DNA from: Fistulifera solaris
Taxonomy: Eukaryota > Bacillariophyta > Bacillariophyceae > Naviculales > Stauroneidaceae
Reading direction: 5' to 3'
Assembly (NCBI GenBank): GCA_030295235.1
Contig: AP026170.1
Span: 1 to 43,202 of the forward strand
Length of the DNA: 43,202 nt
Shown: piece after piece, positions 21,629-32,641 of the stretch
How the letters are laid out: each line of letters starts with the position of its first letter
Position numbering within the stretch: the first letter of the stretch is position 1
Notes under the pieces: generated by a model
Told to the model about the DNA's origin: nothing
What the model saw: the letters and a program-made list of their open reading frames with translations, nothing else
Databases searched by the model: none
Made by a program: the position numbers and the translations under genes

Positions 21629-22881
21629 CTAGTTACCCATTTCCATGGTAGAATTGTGACATTCCGTTGGAGCCGACGTTGGTTCCGGTGTTGGCTCGGG
21701 AACAACCGCAACTGGTACAGCTATTTTATCCTCGCAGTCATGCGTCGAGCTCTCTTTGAGTACCGTGGGTGCTGGTGTTGGAGCGCAATCATGAGCCATG
21801 TCGTGGTAAAATATATCCAATGAAGATTGAAACCTCCTGCCAAGATATTAATGCGAAGTGGCTGCAGTCCTGTTGTCGTTACCTCCATTTGCACAGCAAC
21901 TGTCTCGAAGCTTTGCCACGCACTTGTCACCGGCATCTCATCCACAAAAGCAACAACGCGTTGCGATCCGACATCCATTTCAAATGCTCCTTCTCCATCT
22001 GGGGACGCTACGTTCATAGAAACTCTGTACTTGCCGACCATTGGAAAATCAACCATGTATTCAACGTAGTCTCCAGGGTCCAGAAACCCAACGATTCCGA
22101 TCCCCTCAGACGATGTTTCTACTTCAACACCTTGCATGGTAGAAAAGTCTGCAGCATCGACCATAAAGTCCACTTGTCGATCTCGTCGGGTACAAATTCC
22201 GACGAAGGAACCGGTGCTACGGTAGGAACACTTACCGGTAGCAAGACGGGCGGAGGTACGGGTGTCATGCCGGGTACAATTGTCGGTGAACTGACAGGGG
22301 AAGAAACAGGAGACCCAACTGGAACCATGACTGGCGTTGCAACAGGGGCCATCGTAGCCGGGGTCGCAATAGGGGACTTGCTGGCGAGATGGTAGTTGTT
22401 GTAGCTGGTGCAAGAGTTCCGTCCTGCTGTTTAAAGTACATCCAAAAACAAAATTGAGATCCCTGCTCCCTCGACATTCGAGGAGAAAGCGTGTACGAAC
22501 CAGCCGGTAGCGTGACAAATCGACTGATAGGCTTGTATCGCTGCCAATTTCCGGATGCTGGAAGATCTTGAAAGGTTGCATAAACTTCACCCGTATCGGC
22601 ATTCGTAATTGTGAAGCGTCCGCCACCATCGGGACTTGCTAGGCGAACTTGCAACAAGTATGATTCCTCGACCGGCATACTCAAATAGGATAGTGAATAA
22701 TGCCACCACTCTTCAACTGGGAAAGATTGTCAGTGCCTTCTGACGAGGGCTCTGGGACAATCCCTTCACTAGCCGACAAGAAGGGTACGGCTGGAATAAA
22801 GTAAAGAGTTTACTTTCTTGTGCGTCGCAAATACTTGGCATTTGCAATCGAAGCGAAACAACAGATAGAGGATCGATTTCA
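21629..22881 (-). pseudogene. Secreted protein with two CBM6-like modules and proline linkers
   Basis: An ATG at 22881 precedes a short hydrophobic start (MKSILYLLFRF), a possible signal peptide, then frame changes. CBM6-like module 1 (about 22720-22420) reads SYLLQVRLASPDGGGRFTI, then ASGNWQRY, FVTLPAGSYTLS and CFWMYF. A linker of repeated P-V-x-S-P units covers about 22350-22190. Module 2 (about 22170-21800) has GVEVETSSEGIGIVGFLDPG, DYVEYMVDFPMVGKYRVSMN, VASPDGEGAFEMDVG and LRINILAGGFNLHWIYF. The pattern of Y-x-V then A-S-P-D-G-x-G, W-Q-x-[WYF] and a terminal N-[LF]-x-W-I-x-F is typical of CBM6-type beta-sandwich carbohydrate binding. A further Pro/Thr linker follows to 21629. No catalytic domain is seen. 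Likely extracellular, perhaps cell-wall or frustule mucilage. Confidence 0.75.
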
Positions 22882-24112
22882 TGGTGACTGAGAAAAGAAA
22901 TTGGTAATTGCTATTCAATATTCAAGCGAATGAAAGAAAATGAAAAGTGACCGCATGTCGGTCGATCCTGAAGTAGCCTTCTCGCTAATGAATCTGATTG
23001 GGGCAATGAATGTCTCATAGTAACCTTACCTGGTACGTACGTAGAACGTAAAACGCAAGTCGACAATAAAATAATGACCCTTCTTTCCGTTCGTCCGTGC
23101 ACGGCCGAAAACATGCCAAGGCCTCGAAAAGATGGCCTTCGCTTCACATTTTCATTCGTTTCTTCGAGAATGCTTTGGCTGCGCTCAACTGACAAACCAT
23201 AATGAGAAATCCTCAAAGTTCGGTCAACTGCAAAACGCTCCGATGATAGCTTCGTGAACACGCTTCGACGAACGCTTTGCAAACGATTCAATGCACAAAA
23301 CTGCCGGCATCGTCGAGCTAACCATATGATCAATTCTACACCGACATCATTTGCAGTTGCCTTTTGATGCACAGGGTGAAGAAAAGGCCCTTGGAAGAGT
23401 TGCTCATGCCGGTGAAAATTCGAAGAGACAGATTTAGAAAAGACGACCCAATACGCAAACTCAAAATCAATTCGTCGACGGATCAATACTTAGTATGGGG
23501 TCTGGAGAAGAACCCTTTCCGACGCAGCTTGAATCGGCGACCAGAGCGTTGCCCTTCGTGTGCTAGCAGAAAATTCTTGATGATGGGTGGAGATTGCATT
23601 TTCTGAAGTTTCAATCTGGAGCGCGTCGATCGTTTCGAACAATGACAAATTCCTTCCACAAAGTGATACCACTTGCACAGGAAGATAATGAATGAATGTT
23701 GTTTATTGACGATATCTGTTGACATCAACAGTCCACGCAATGGATCAAACAATGAGAAGAGCGGTTCAAAATATATCTTGGCGATAGAGCTTTATCTCTA
23801 TTTCATTACTACCGACTAATCAGCCTATCTTACGATTGTACTTACACCAAAACAAGCTTCTAAAGTATCTAAAGCGTTAAAGTAGCAAGAATCGCAGTAG
23901 AATCTGATTGAGATTAGCGCCACCATAGCTAACTTCCAACAAACTATAAAATTTCGCTTGCCTTGGTCATGCCATCAGTAAGAAAAGGAAAAACTGCACA
24001 GATGCGAACTCTCTTGAAATGTGTATGGAGCAACGATGTGAAATAGCTAAGAGATATTTTGACTCTTGTGACGCAAATAGTCTAAACCTAATTGCAACAA
24101 GAGAGTTGGGGT
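22882..24112. other. Intergenic, one doubtful minus frame
   Basis: No recognisable domain. A 191-codon minus frame (23486-22911) runs through a TACGTACCAGGTAAG intergenic-type motif near 23030, so it is probably chance. The plus frame 23364-23606 is also unsupported. Confidence 0.4.
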
Positions 24113-24336
24113 TGCAGTACACTATATGTCCTCAGCTTGTTCTTTACGTTCTGCCCTTAAAAGGAAAAGGGTCAAGGCAATCCATTATGAATCCCTTCAC
24201 GTTTAGTTCTCATCATCTAATGAGAATTGCGTCCTGCGTCCTGCTCATCTTTTATCGTTGCTTTTGATATGCTTTTAATATTCCTTTCCATGATTTAATG
24301 CATTCCTTGTGAGCTTGTGAGGTGTGAGTCAAGTCA
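24113..24336 (+). mobile_element. Solo LTR of the gypsy family
   Basis: The segment begins TGCAGTACACTATATGTCCT and ends GTGTGAGTCAAGTCA. It aligns along its whole length with the reverse complement of the gypsy LTRs at 3378-3571 and 8094-8289, with substantial divergence and small insertions (224 versus about 195 bp). The 5-bp flanks are GGGGT (24108-24112) and GGAGT (24337-24341), a target duplication with one mismatch. The coding sense of the lost element is plus here. It probably formed by LTR-LTR recombination long before the full element at 3.4-8.3 kb arrived. Confidence 0.85.
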
Positions 24337-24341
24337 GGAGT

Positions 24342-24930
24342 AACATATTTCAGAAATCAAGTACCGCACCGTACCTGGTACGTAATTTATAGCGTTCGCA
24401 CTTCGTAACACTTTCACTGATCTCGCTCAAATCACAAGGGACTTACTACTTTCTAGCGGCAATAAACAATAAAACATTCTGGTGTTACAAGTCATTTGTT
24501 TAATCACTTAGGAACTCTTGTGCGCAGTTACCTGTAAGTCATTTTTCGTTATCGGCCAACAACGTTGGAACTTGGAACTGAGTAGAAGGGTACTTGTAGT
24601 GGTAGTGTGAATTACGCATATAGAAGAAGGAAAAATAGCTTTCATCTTTCATGTTTCATTCTGTGCACAGGCTCGTCGCTTCGCTCGCCTTGAATCTAAA
24701 TGCCCCGGAATTCGAATCAAGAAAGAGACAAACCACCAAGGTAGCTTTGGCCAGCTGTTGCTGATCCTACAATCGTTATCACTTTGAAATGAGTGGCTAT
24801 TTGTTGTCCAGCGATTCTCTCCCCTCGAACTATACAGCGTTTCGTAAAGTGTCATCATAGTGGATGACAAGGCAGTTTCACAATTTCCCCTGGCTCTTTT
24901 GTCGGCAAGGAATCAATACCGCCTCTTCGA
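24342..24930. other. Intergenic, nothing recognised
   Basis: Contains TACCGCACCGTACCTGGTAC at about 24362. No gene is recognised. Confidence 0.45.
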
Positions 24931-25206
24931 TTGATAAGGCGGGCCAATTGCGGGCGCAGCCGTGAAGAACAGAATACTAGCCGTTCACTGTTCAATCGCT
25001 CCATACCAAATCACGATCGCTGGAGTAACGCTTTCGCGACATGCAGTAAACCTAAAATGCCGTTGCGCAATTACGACTTTGAAACGAAAGAAAGAACTTT
25101 TAAAACAATCGTCTGCATGCATAAATCGCAAGCCCCGCGTGACCTGATTCTCGAAGAAGCCCTTCGCATCATGAAGGAAAGCTCACCCGTTTCACCGAGA
25201 GCTTAA
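24931..25206 (+). CDS. Small hypothetical protein
   Basis: Unrecognised. The frame is 91 codons and basic. Its second half (ETKERTFKTIVCMHKSQ, then RDLILEEALRIMKE) looks like a compact helical segment, while the first half may be non-coding. An internal ATG at 25060 would give a 49-residue product. No signal peptide or membrane segment. The call rests on composition only. Confidence 0.25.
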   Translation: MIRRANCGRSREEQNTSRSLFNRSIPNHDRWSNAFATCSKPKMPLRNYDFETKERTFKTIVCMHKSQAPRDLILEEALRIMKESSPVSPRA

Positions 25207-25594
25207 GGTTTACTTCAGGAACAGCTGAAACTTCCGTTTGAACATTATTTCTTTGCACATTTTTCATTGACTTACCATTTATGTAAATTGAATACTTTGG
25301 AACTCAAAGGATCGTCGTGTTGCAAACGGAACTAAGCGACCTTTGCTTGATTCTTCAAGCCGAAACGGATGCACGTTGTAAAATTTGGTGATAAGATGAA
25401 AGCGAACCTTAACCGCGATCATTTAAAAGACGCATTCGGCTTCATTTCCATCGCTAATGTCTTTTCAGAATCGGTCGAATCATTGTTTTAGTAAAGCGCT
25501 ATTCTGGTGGAGAGAATTGTGGCTCCGAATTGTGAAGTGACTTTATGAAAGATGCGGTAAATTGCCTATCCCGTTTGCCAAATACACGTAGCAG
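25207..25594. other. Intergenic gap, nothing recognised
   Basis: About 390 bases between the doubtful small frame and the end of the J-domain gene. No coding or repeat signal is seen. Confidence 0.4.
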
Positions 25595-26136
25595 TCATTT
25601 CTTCCTTCGTCGACGCAATGCAGCAGTTCCTGGTTCCAAGCGTTCCACTTGAGCCGGTCTCGATGACTCTCTCTCCGCTAGTTGTCGGGCCATTTCCCAA
25701 TATCCTCCCTTATCTTTCCCACCATGCGAGAGCGTCTCGTATGATCGAATGACTTCTTTTCTAGTCGCATCGTTCATTTCAAAGGTGAGATGATCTTCTC
25801 TAAGGTAGGGTGTTATTTCAAGATCCGATGTTGACTCGCTAGTACCTTTCATCGACTTCTTTTGAACTATTTGCTCAAAAGCCTGCCGGTAGCGAATAAA
25901 AGCAGCCTGTGAATCTGCAGAAGATCTAGAGTTGCCATTCCGATCCGGATGATGATGCATGGCCGCTTTTAGAAAAGCTTGTTTGACAATCGTGTAATCG
26001 CTGTCGCGGGGAACACCGAGAATCACGTAAGGACAAAATGAGACGACGTTTCGCCGGAAAAGAAAGCCTTCGGAATTAAGCGAGATCGACTAATTGCTTT
26101 CTTTGGAAGAAACTGTGCCTGAGCTATTGAAAACAT
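25595..26136 (-). CDS. J-domain (DnaJ/Hsp40-like) protein, one frame break
   Basis: A co-chaperone of the J-protein family, expected to stimulate an Hsp70 ATPase. ATG 26136 starts MFSIAQAQFLPKKAISRSR, a basic amphipathic leader that could target mitochondria. The J domain begins CPYVILGVPRDSDYTIVKQA and includes the diagnostic HPD in AMHHHPDRN, then RYRQAFEQIV. The leader and J domain are in frames one base apart. The break is at 26035-26038, where TTTT on the coding strand needs one more T. The C-terminal half (EITPYLREDHLTFEM, GYWEMARQLAERE) has no Gly/Phe or zinc domain, so this is a type III J protein. It ends at 25595 in a run of Arg/Lys. Total is about 178 residues. Confidence 0.82.
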
Positions 26137-27663
26137 CTTGGAAAGTTATCTATTCATGAAGCTTCATTGTTGGCTGCCTTAAGCGTTATTGCGTTGCGTT
26201 GCAACATGTTTGTTATACGGGTGGTCTTTCATAGTAACAGTGTGACATCGACTGGGATTTGGCCCTTGGCGTTGGCTTGAAGAACCGCAAACTGCGAATG
26301 CCTCTGCAGTTTCCTTGCAAGTTGCCTCGAGGCCGAAACTGCTTGCTGTCCCATCAGTCCGTCAACGCAGATGACTAGAGGGTAGTGAAATCACGTCTGC
26401 GTTCATCGCACGGGGTCCGTACGTGCTCCGTTTTACGCTCTTGAGCAGCCAAAACCTTGGACCTAGCTGCAAAGCGACCAAAATTATTTAGCCATCGACG
26501 TCGACAAGTTAAGCAGATTTTGACTTGTCTCAAGGATCACAGGGTAAAGGAGACTGAGTCTACAGCACGTAAGTTTAGAAAACAGGTCAACCTTCAATGT
26601 TTCAAAATGCTAATAACTAATAACGCATACAACATGCGTACATCATACATCATACATCTTGCATCATCATAATTAGTAACCAGTAACCCGTACAAAATAA
26701 CCAGTAACCAGTGACGTGTGTGACGGTCACTGCTAACCGAACTTTGAATCGTGAATATATTGAAGCTTGAAGCATGAGCATGTGACGGCGAATCTAGAAT
26801 CTCTAGAGTCTGGAGTCTGGAGTAGAGCGAAGAGAATTAGCCCAGTGACATGTGACATCGAAATTGACCGTCGACCAAAGACCGAAAGTCGTAAGTCAAC
26901 GTCGAACGTCCAAATCTCGAATCTCGAAAGCGTACAACGTACAACTGGTCTCCGTCATCGACAATAGAGAAAGCAATACTAAAGAGAGACAAATTCAAAA
27001 CAGGTAGATTACACCCGGGACATATTCTGCGATGCGAAAGGCGATAAACCAAAACCAGGTGCATGATGAGGGTCGTTAAGGTCGTTACCCTCGTACCGGT
27101 AGTCGTTAGATGTAGAGAAACGAGGGCTCTCCTGGTAGAAAAATGAGAACCTAAGTTTTACGTGAATAGCAACCTCGCAACCTCACACGAAAGTTACGTT
27201 TTAGGACATTACCCCGTACTTGTAGTGTTTTAAATTATTTCACACTATGGCCTAGACTCTCAACTCTTAACCACAGTGAATAACTAAGGACATGATGTTC
27301 TACGTAGCGTCTCTTCCTAAGGTCACAAAATAGACATTCACGATTAATTGGGTGTTGTTGATAGAATCCCTTGCTGACTGTTGTATTGGACTGAAGTAAG
27401 ATTGTACAACTTAATGACCTCGGACCTTGGAGTTGGCGCCTACGAACAAGTGTTTTATCGCTTTTCTTTTAGTCCATGCAGTTTTCCCAATAAGCTTCTA
27501 TCGGACGCTGTCCCTTCACCGACGTCGCTGGTTCCCCTACATTATAGCCAATTCTCGGCAACTTCTTCTGCGTTTTGTGTCTGATTTTCTCCGTGTTCAA
27601 AACCTCTCAAAAGTCAACCAATGTTTCAAGTGCTTCTCTCTCGAGGCATCAATTTAATATACC
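26137..27663. other. 1.5-kb intergenic region with simple repeats
   Basis: No gene is recognised. Stretches near 26640-26660 (ATCATACATCATACATC) and 26675-26720 (repeated CCAGTAAC) are simple-sequence. TTCTACGTAGCGTCTC is at about 27299. Frames at 27381-27657 are unsupported. Confidence 0.5.
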
Positions 27664-28902
27664 ATGGGGATCCGTACAGCACATAAAGCACCTACACCAC
27701 AGGGCCCCTCGAAAAGACAGCACCGAAACATATGAGGGGTCGAGTGCAAGCAGCGGCAACGGCATGCTTCCGGAATCGGGTTTTGCCTTCAAACGCCGCA
27801 CGCAAGAGGTTTGGTGCGAGCCGCAAAACACATCTCGCATTCACCAACTTTCAGTGTCAGCGGACTAAAGAGTATTCCATCGTTTTCTAGGGATGATTTG
27901 GAGGTTGGGTCTGTTTTAGGTGTCGGTGGGTTTAATTTTGTCAACAAAGTCAAGACGGACAAAATCAAAAATACAAAGAAGAGCAAGTCAAGAACAAACC
28001 CTAATTCACAAAGTGACAAGCTTGTCGTCAAGACGCTGTTTCCTCACACAACACCGAGTCAATTACTCTCCGGCTGTCATCAATTAGAAAGGAAAAGCGA
28101 GTGCTTTCACAATTGAACCACCCAAACATCATTTCACTAAGGGGATACTCCGAAAGGGTCTAGATAGTATTGCTGAGACAAAACGTATCGATTCTTGCTT
28201 CCTTCTACTCGACTTTCTTCCCGAAACACTCACGGATCGCATCGAGAAATGGGGTAGGATCATAAGGACATCACCGAAGAAGAAGACACAACGTCGATGG
28301 ACTTTGTTATCCAGAAAGCGTTTCCCCTTCGATCGAGAGATGTTCATCGAGCAAATACAAGTTGCCATTGATATTGCCAGTGCTCTACGGTACCTACACG
28401 AGAAGCGAATCATTCTCAGAGATCTCAAACCGGTAAGGGACTTCCAAATCGTCATGCTTTCTGTGTTTCTTTTGTCACTGTCTAACTCTTGTCGAACTCG
28501 AAACGAAAGGACAATGTCGGCTTCGATGAATCTAATTGTACAAAGCTGTTCGATTTCGGTCTCATTGCACAGCTTCCTAAATTTTGCAATCTCGACAAGA
28601 CACACACCATTCCTGGAAACATCGGAACCCCGCGATACATGGCGCCTGAGGTACTTCGAGCAGCCTTACAACGTGAAAGCCGATGTATTTTCGTTTTCCC
28701 AAGTGCTTTGGGAGATATTAACCCAGAACGAGCTCCTGGTGCAAGTTCTAGTCGTCCTGTTATTCCTAAGGAATGGCCAGGAACACTACGTAGAATCCTG
28801 GAGCGCGGCTGGTCGGAAGATCTGAATGACCGACCGTGTATGACGGAATACAAGTACGCTTTAGAAGATTTACTGCGTCAAGCTAAGGAAGCGTCCATTT
28901 GA
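27664..28902 (+). pseudogene. Protein kinase (TKL-like), frame-disrupted
   Basis: ATG 27664 opens a basic N-terminus with an in-frame TGA at 27733. The kinase domain follows: DDLEVGSVLGVGGFNFVNKV (Gly-rich loop, about 27892-27951), KLVVKTLF (ATP-contacting Lys), KRVLSQLNHPNIISLRGYSE (about 28096-28155), IASALRYLHEKRIILRDLKP and, after a 77-nt phase-0 intron (28433-28509), DNVGFDE, LFDFGLIAQL (DFG), GTPRYMAPEVL (APE), YNVKADVFSFSQVLWEILTQ and IPKEWPGTLRRILERGW with NDRP. The D[VI][FY]S[FY]xxxLWE and WPxxLxxIL segments fit TKL kinases. The catalytic loop reads I-L-R-D instead of the usual H-R-D. Frame changes occur near 28093 (AAAA), 28160, 28665 and 28735. The family phosphorylates Ser/Thr in the cytosol or at membranes. 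Confidence 0.85.
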
Positions 28903-29257
28903 TTACTATAACACAAACGCACATTTACAGCCGCGCAAACTTCATTGTCAGTATTTTTTAAAAAACATGATTTACAAGTTTTAGTATAAATTACCATCTT
29001 CTTTGCTTAGTAACACGTTGTACTTTTGTTTTGTTTTGTCAAATGAGAGCGGTATCGGGAATCGAATGGTTTGCTTAGGTCTCAAACTAATGTCGCCTTG
29101 ACCAGAAAGGACTTATGAATTTTCAATCATTTGAGGGAGATCGCCTCTCTTTTTGCACCGAAATGAATTCCAATCAATGATTAGACCAGCAACGACAAAC
29201 GCAACTGATAGTGCAAAAGAAGGACCGTATCGTGCATGTAAAGTTTCTTAGTGATTT
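28903..29257. other. Convergent intergenic gap
   Basis: Lies between the 3' ends of the kinase (plus) and HSF 2 (minus). AT-rich, with no gene or repeat recognised. Both terminators are expected here, but no specific signal is claimed. Confidence 0.4.
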
Positions 29258-30506
29258 TTAAAATGAAGATATGGAATGCCAGAATGGAATGCCAGAAAAG
29301 ATATGCAAATCGACGATGAGGTTCAACGAGATCAATGATCTGGCTCGAATTTTTACTTTTCGAGAGGATGGCGGGCAGAGAAGGCTGAAGTGCGGAGCGT
29401 TGGTGAATGTTGTAATAGCCAAAGTATCCTGCTGTTGGCGATGAGGGACTCTGGTTCGTCCAAGCGCGACTGTTTCGGGTAATAATTCATAATTATTCGC
29501 TCCGTCAGAAACGACAATCATATCCGGAAGAGGAATGGCATGACGGGCCATGGTGGTGGGCGTAGACAGTCTGAGGCACACGATGCGGTGGAGGCAACTC
29601 ATAGCAAGATCGCGGCTGAGTTGGAGGTGTCGACCAGGGTGCCGGATCTCGCGTCTCAGGCGGATCGAACGGGGGTGGAGAAGTAATTGCTTCGGGCGAG
29701 CTTCTGCTACTTCCACCAGCGGTGGAAGCGGTTCCATATGGTAAAAGTCAGGAAAAGTATCGTCGCTGCTGGCTTTGCGAGCTCCTGTCCCTTTGAACTT
29801 TTGACGCGGAATTCTCTGAGCTAGCTCAGGCTTTCCACGAAGAAATTTCTCATGGAAATAGCCACCTTTATCGGGTCCTATTCGCAAGAAATGAATACGA
29901 AGCACCGCTTGTCAGAGAAAACAAGTCATATCTGCTATCGACAGAGGTGCATACATTTTCGACTTACCTCTGGGGATTCGTGAAAAGCCGTAGATATTGA
30001 GCTGTCTGTGAAACGGATAAACGGAAGGCTGCGTGAGTCAACGATGGGCCAATTGAAGTCTTTTCTTTGACCATCAACAATCTGCAAGCGACTAAGACAT
30101 CCGCAATATACCGTCCGGTTACGCACCTTTGAAACGACGAGTAATGCGCTTGCCGAAACCATCTATTAAAGGAATGCGGTGAGACGTTGTAGGCAATGAT
30201 GAACAAGCTCCCAAGTTTTACTTACGTCGGTAATATGTGCTGCTCCAAACGTTTCTGATCATGAACGATGAAGCAGCGACCATGAGGTTGCCAAGACATG
30301 ATGTGCTCCATGCCATCCTTGGCCATCTCATTTAGGACATAGTGTAGCTTATCGGGAAAGTTATGTCTGACAGGAGACGAACGCAAAGGCGATGGCGCTG
30401 ATTCTTTAATAGCATTGCCGTTCGCCTTCTCGAGATTTTGCTTGTCGTGGCTCATGGCAGTTTGACAGAAGTTGACAGATTTTCCTTCTCTTTTGATTCT
30501 TAACAA
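29258..30506 (-). CDS. Heat-shock-factor-type transcription factor (HSF 2), intact
   Basis: Four exons on the minus strand (30506-30226, 30162-30127, 30005-29968, 29877-29258) with GT-AG introns of 63, 121 and 90 nt join in frame to 324 codons plus stop. An alternative start is ATG 30455. The HSF winged helix reads FPDKLHYVLNEMAKDGMEH, IMSWQPHGRCFIVHDQKRL, EQHILPT|WFRQAHYSSFQ|RQLNIYGFSRIPR|GPDKGGYFHEKFLRGKPEL (bars mark introns). The last two intron positions and phases are shared with HSF 1 at 11665-12669, and the first is extra. The C-terminal 170 residues are Arg/Leu/Pro-rich without a recognisable oligomerisation domain. A sequence-specific nuclear regulator, and one of only two multi-part genes in this window without frame damage. 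Confidence 0.92.
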
Positions 30507-30828
30507 AACCGAAGCTTGCTAAATTTGTGAGGAAACAATGTGGGTCGCATGGAATGGTTCAAAAAGCGCCACGGATCTTGGTACAGGTTCGACAGGAAGA
30601 TTCGCATAGAAGGAAGAGAACTTCATCCGATCGAGGAGGAAGTTTGTAGAGATGATGTCCCGTCACTTCTCTAATTTACAAAACATATGGATATTTTACG
30701 ACTGGCCACGGCGTCATCGATAAAGAGTAAGAAACAATGTGCAAGGAACAAAGGTGACCTTCCAAGCCTAACGTGAGGCTTGGTTGGTACTTGTGTTTTG
30801 TTGGTGAGTTTCGTGGGGTCAAATTTTT
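30507..30828. other. HSF 2 upstream region
   Basis: About 320 bases between the HSF 2 start and the copia LTR. No gene is recognised. It presumably holds the HSF 2 promoter. Confidence 0.4.
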
Positions 30829-30999
30829 TGATTATGCCTGTAGCCACTGCGACACCCATAAGTGACGTGCCTAAGGAAATCCCAGAAATCCTCGAATCAG
30901 GACTTCAGTTCCTTCGCTTCCTTCGCAATCAGGCAACATTATGCCCATTAATTAAGTAGAACACTTTTGTTGCTGACTTTGACTTTATAGATATCAACA
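30829..30999 (+). repeat. Copia 5' LTR
   Basis: Matches 32642-32812 over its whole length, including CAATCAGGCAACATTATGCC and the end TTTATAGATATCAACA. Confidence 0.88.
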
Positions 31000-31124
31000 G
31001 TTCTCTGAATTCCTGTTCTTATCATCACGTTCAGTGTATTCTCTCGGTCAGCCAGCGTCGCTATCACCATTGCCATTGTGGCATTCTGCTTATCCAGCAC
31101 ATTTGTGTACTCCGTGTCATCACC

Positions 31125-32100
31125 ATGACTGATCTTTCACCTTCAACCATTTGTGTGCCTCACGAAAACCTCACTCCCATTCCGGCAAACCTTCTTACGT
31201 CACCGTTGACCGCTTATACAGTGAGGTCATTCCCAATGCTTTGGCCGTCCCCTCGACACACGGTCACAAATTTCAACTTCTCACCCATCCTGGAACACTC
31301 ATCCCTTACCCCGCTAATGCCACGAGTGCCCAGCGTGCAGGCGTAATTGCGCACATGACAATTGAGGATTATCTTTGCCAGGAATACGTCCATCAATTCT
31401 TCGACAGCAGATCATTGTTGCTGTTGAGCCCATTTACATGATGTCTCTCCATGGTACAGAGGTCGGATTGGGCCATGTCAATTTGGAAACCGGTAGTGTG
31501 TCGGTATTACACCATGCTGGTTTATCTAAAGACAAGTTCACCAAGATCACGGCGCTGAGATTGAAGCCAATTGTCTCAGCCTTACGCATGGGCGTCCGAT
31601 CAACCTATTCAGGCATTGTGGAATCGACATGTGGAAATCCGTGATTTTGCTGTTGCAGCGGAAGAACCATTGTCCGGGGATGAGTAGATGGATCACACTC
31701 TTAAAATTGCTGGCCATGGCACATTTCAGTCAGCCATTGATGCTTGGCGTCGTCATTCTGAGGCGGACAAAACTTACAAAAACTTTGTGGAGTACTTCAC
31801 TGCGGAACATGAGGCATTGCAAGAACAACTCACCACCTCTACCGCGGGATATCATCACGCAAATGCAGCTGGTACTACAATCCCTGCTGTCATCCCACCG
31901 ACAGCCACCGCCAAGCACCATGGCCCTAGACCCATGAATCCGTTGCGAAGTGAAAAAGTGCATGAAGGGGTTTTGTATGTATTATTGTTGGACGCACGGT
32001 CTTGGTATGAATGCCGAACATACCAGCAAGACCTGCAACCACCGGCTCATGGTCCGTTCACACTGCCACACTCAAGTCGGCGAATCTCAGTGTGTCGAAG
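31125..32100 (+). pseudogene. Copia gag remnant with zinc-knuckle-like motif
   Basis: ATG 31125 (just after TCACC) starts gag-like sequence that changes frame early. Recognisable pieces are KFQLLTHPGTLIPYPANAT and AHMTIEDY (31270-31380), a helical stretch DAWRRHSEADKTYKNFVEYF (about 31740-31800), and YCWTHGLGMNAEHTSKTCNH (31979-32040). The last fits the C-x3-G-x6-H-x4-C nucleic-acid-binding knuckle of diatom copia Gag. Several stops and frame changes interrupt it. Confidence 0.7.
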
Positions 32101-32641
32101 CGAGATCCCGTGTAGCTGGTTACTAGTTTTGAGCTCAATCCCACCAAACTTCCCGATCTGACTTCTCCTCCAATTAATGGTGACATCACCATTTATTGTC
32201 AAATCATGAAACACATGGTGTCAAGTGCAGCCAAAGCCAAACTTCGGTGCTTTATTTCTCAATGCACAAAATCGTGCCCTTGCGTATTGCTTTGGAGGAA
32301 ATGGGTCATCCCAACCTGCCACTCCAATTCAAACTGACAACAGCACTGCTGCTGGCATCGTCAATGACAAAGTCAAACAAAAGCTCTCCAAAGGCGAAAT
32401 GGATATCTGCGATTTTATTGGATTCGTGACCAGCGCAAAGGTCAATTTCATGTTTACTGGAAGGCTGGCGCTGCAGGCAAAGCGGATTTACTTTTCCAAG
32501 CTTCATGCTACTTCACATCATCGCACAATGTGTCCGATGTATCTTCCGCGACAATTCATCTACATCTTATTAAAGCCATCTCTCCTCATCAGGATGTTGC
32601 TCAGTCCGTTCCCGACTCTGGGCTTTGAGGTGAGGGTGTAT
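32100..32641 (+). pseudogene. Copia RNase H remnant
   Basis: The end of copia pol is read over two or three frames: VSSAAKAKL then GALFLNAQNRALAYCFGGNG, IQTDNSTAAGIVNDKVKQKL, MDICDFYWIRDQRKGQFHVY and WKAGAAGKADL. The AEAEL- and TDN-type acidic sites of copia RNase H are recognisable, although the first Glu residues have become Lys. The run GATTTTATTGG at 32411-32421 lacks one T relative to the reading D-F-Y-W. Confidence 0.8.

Noticed and set aside
21769-22395. 208-codon plus frame rich in Gly/Thr
   Set aside because: It is the antisense of the CBM6 modules and their P-V-x-S-P linker, and the repeats simply mirror the linker.
22911-23486. 191-codon minus-strand frame
   Set aside because: No recognisable domain, and it runs through a TACGTACCAGGTAAG motif of the type found between genes, so it is probably a chance frame.
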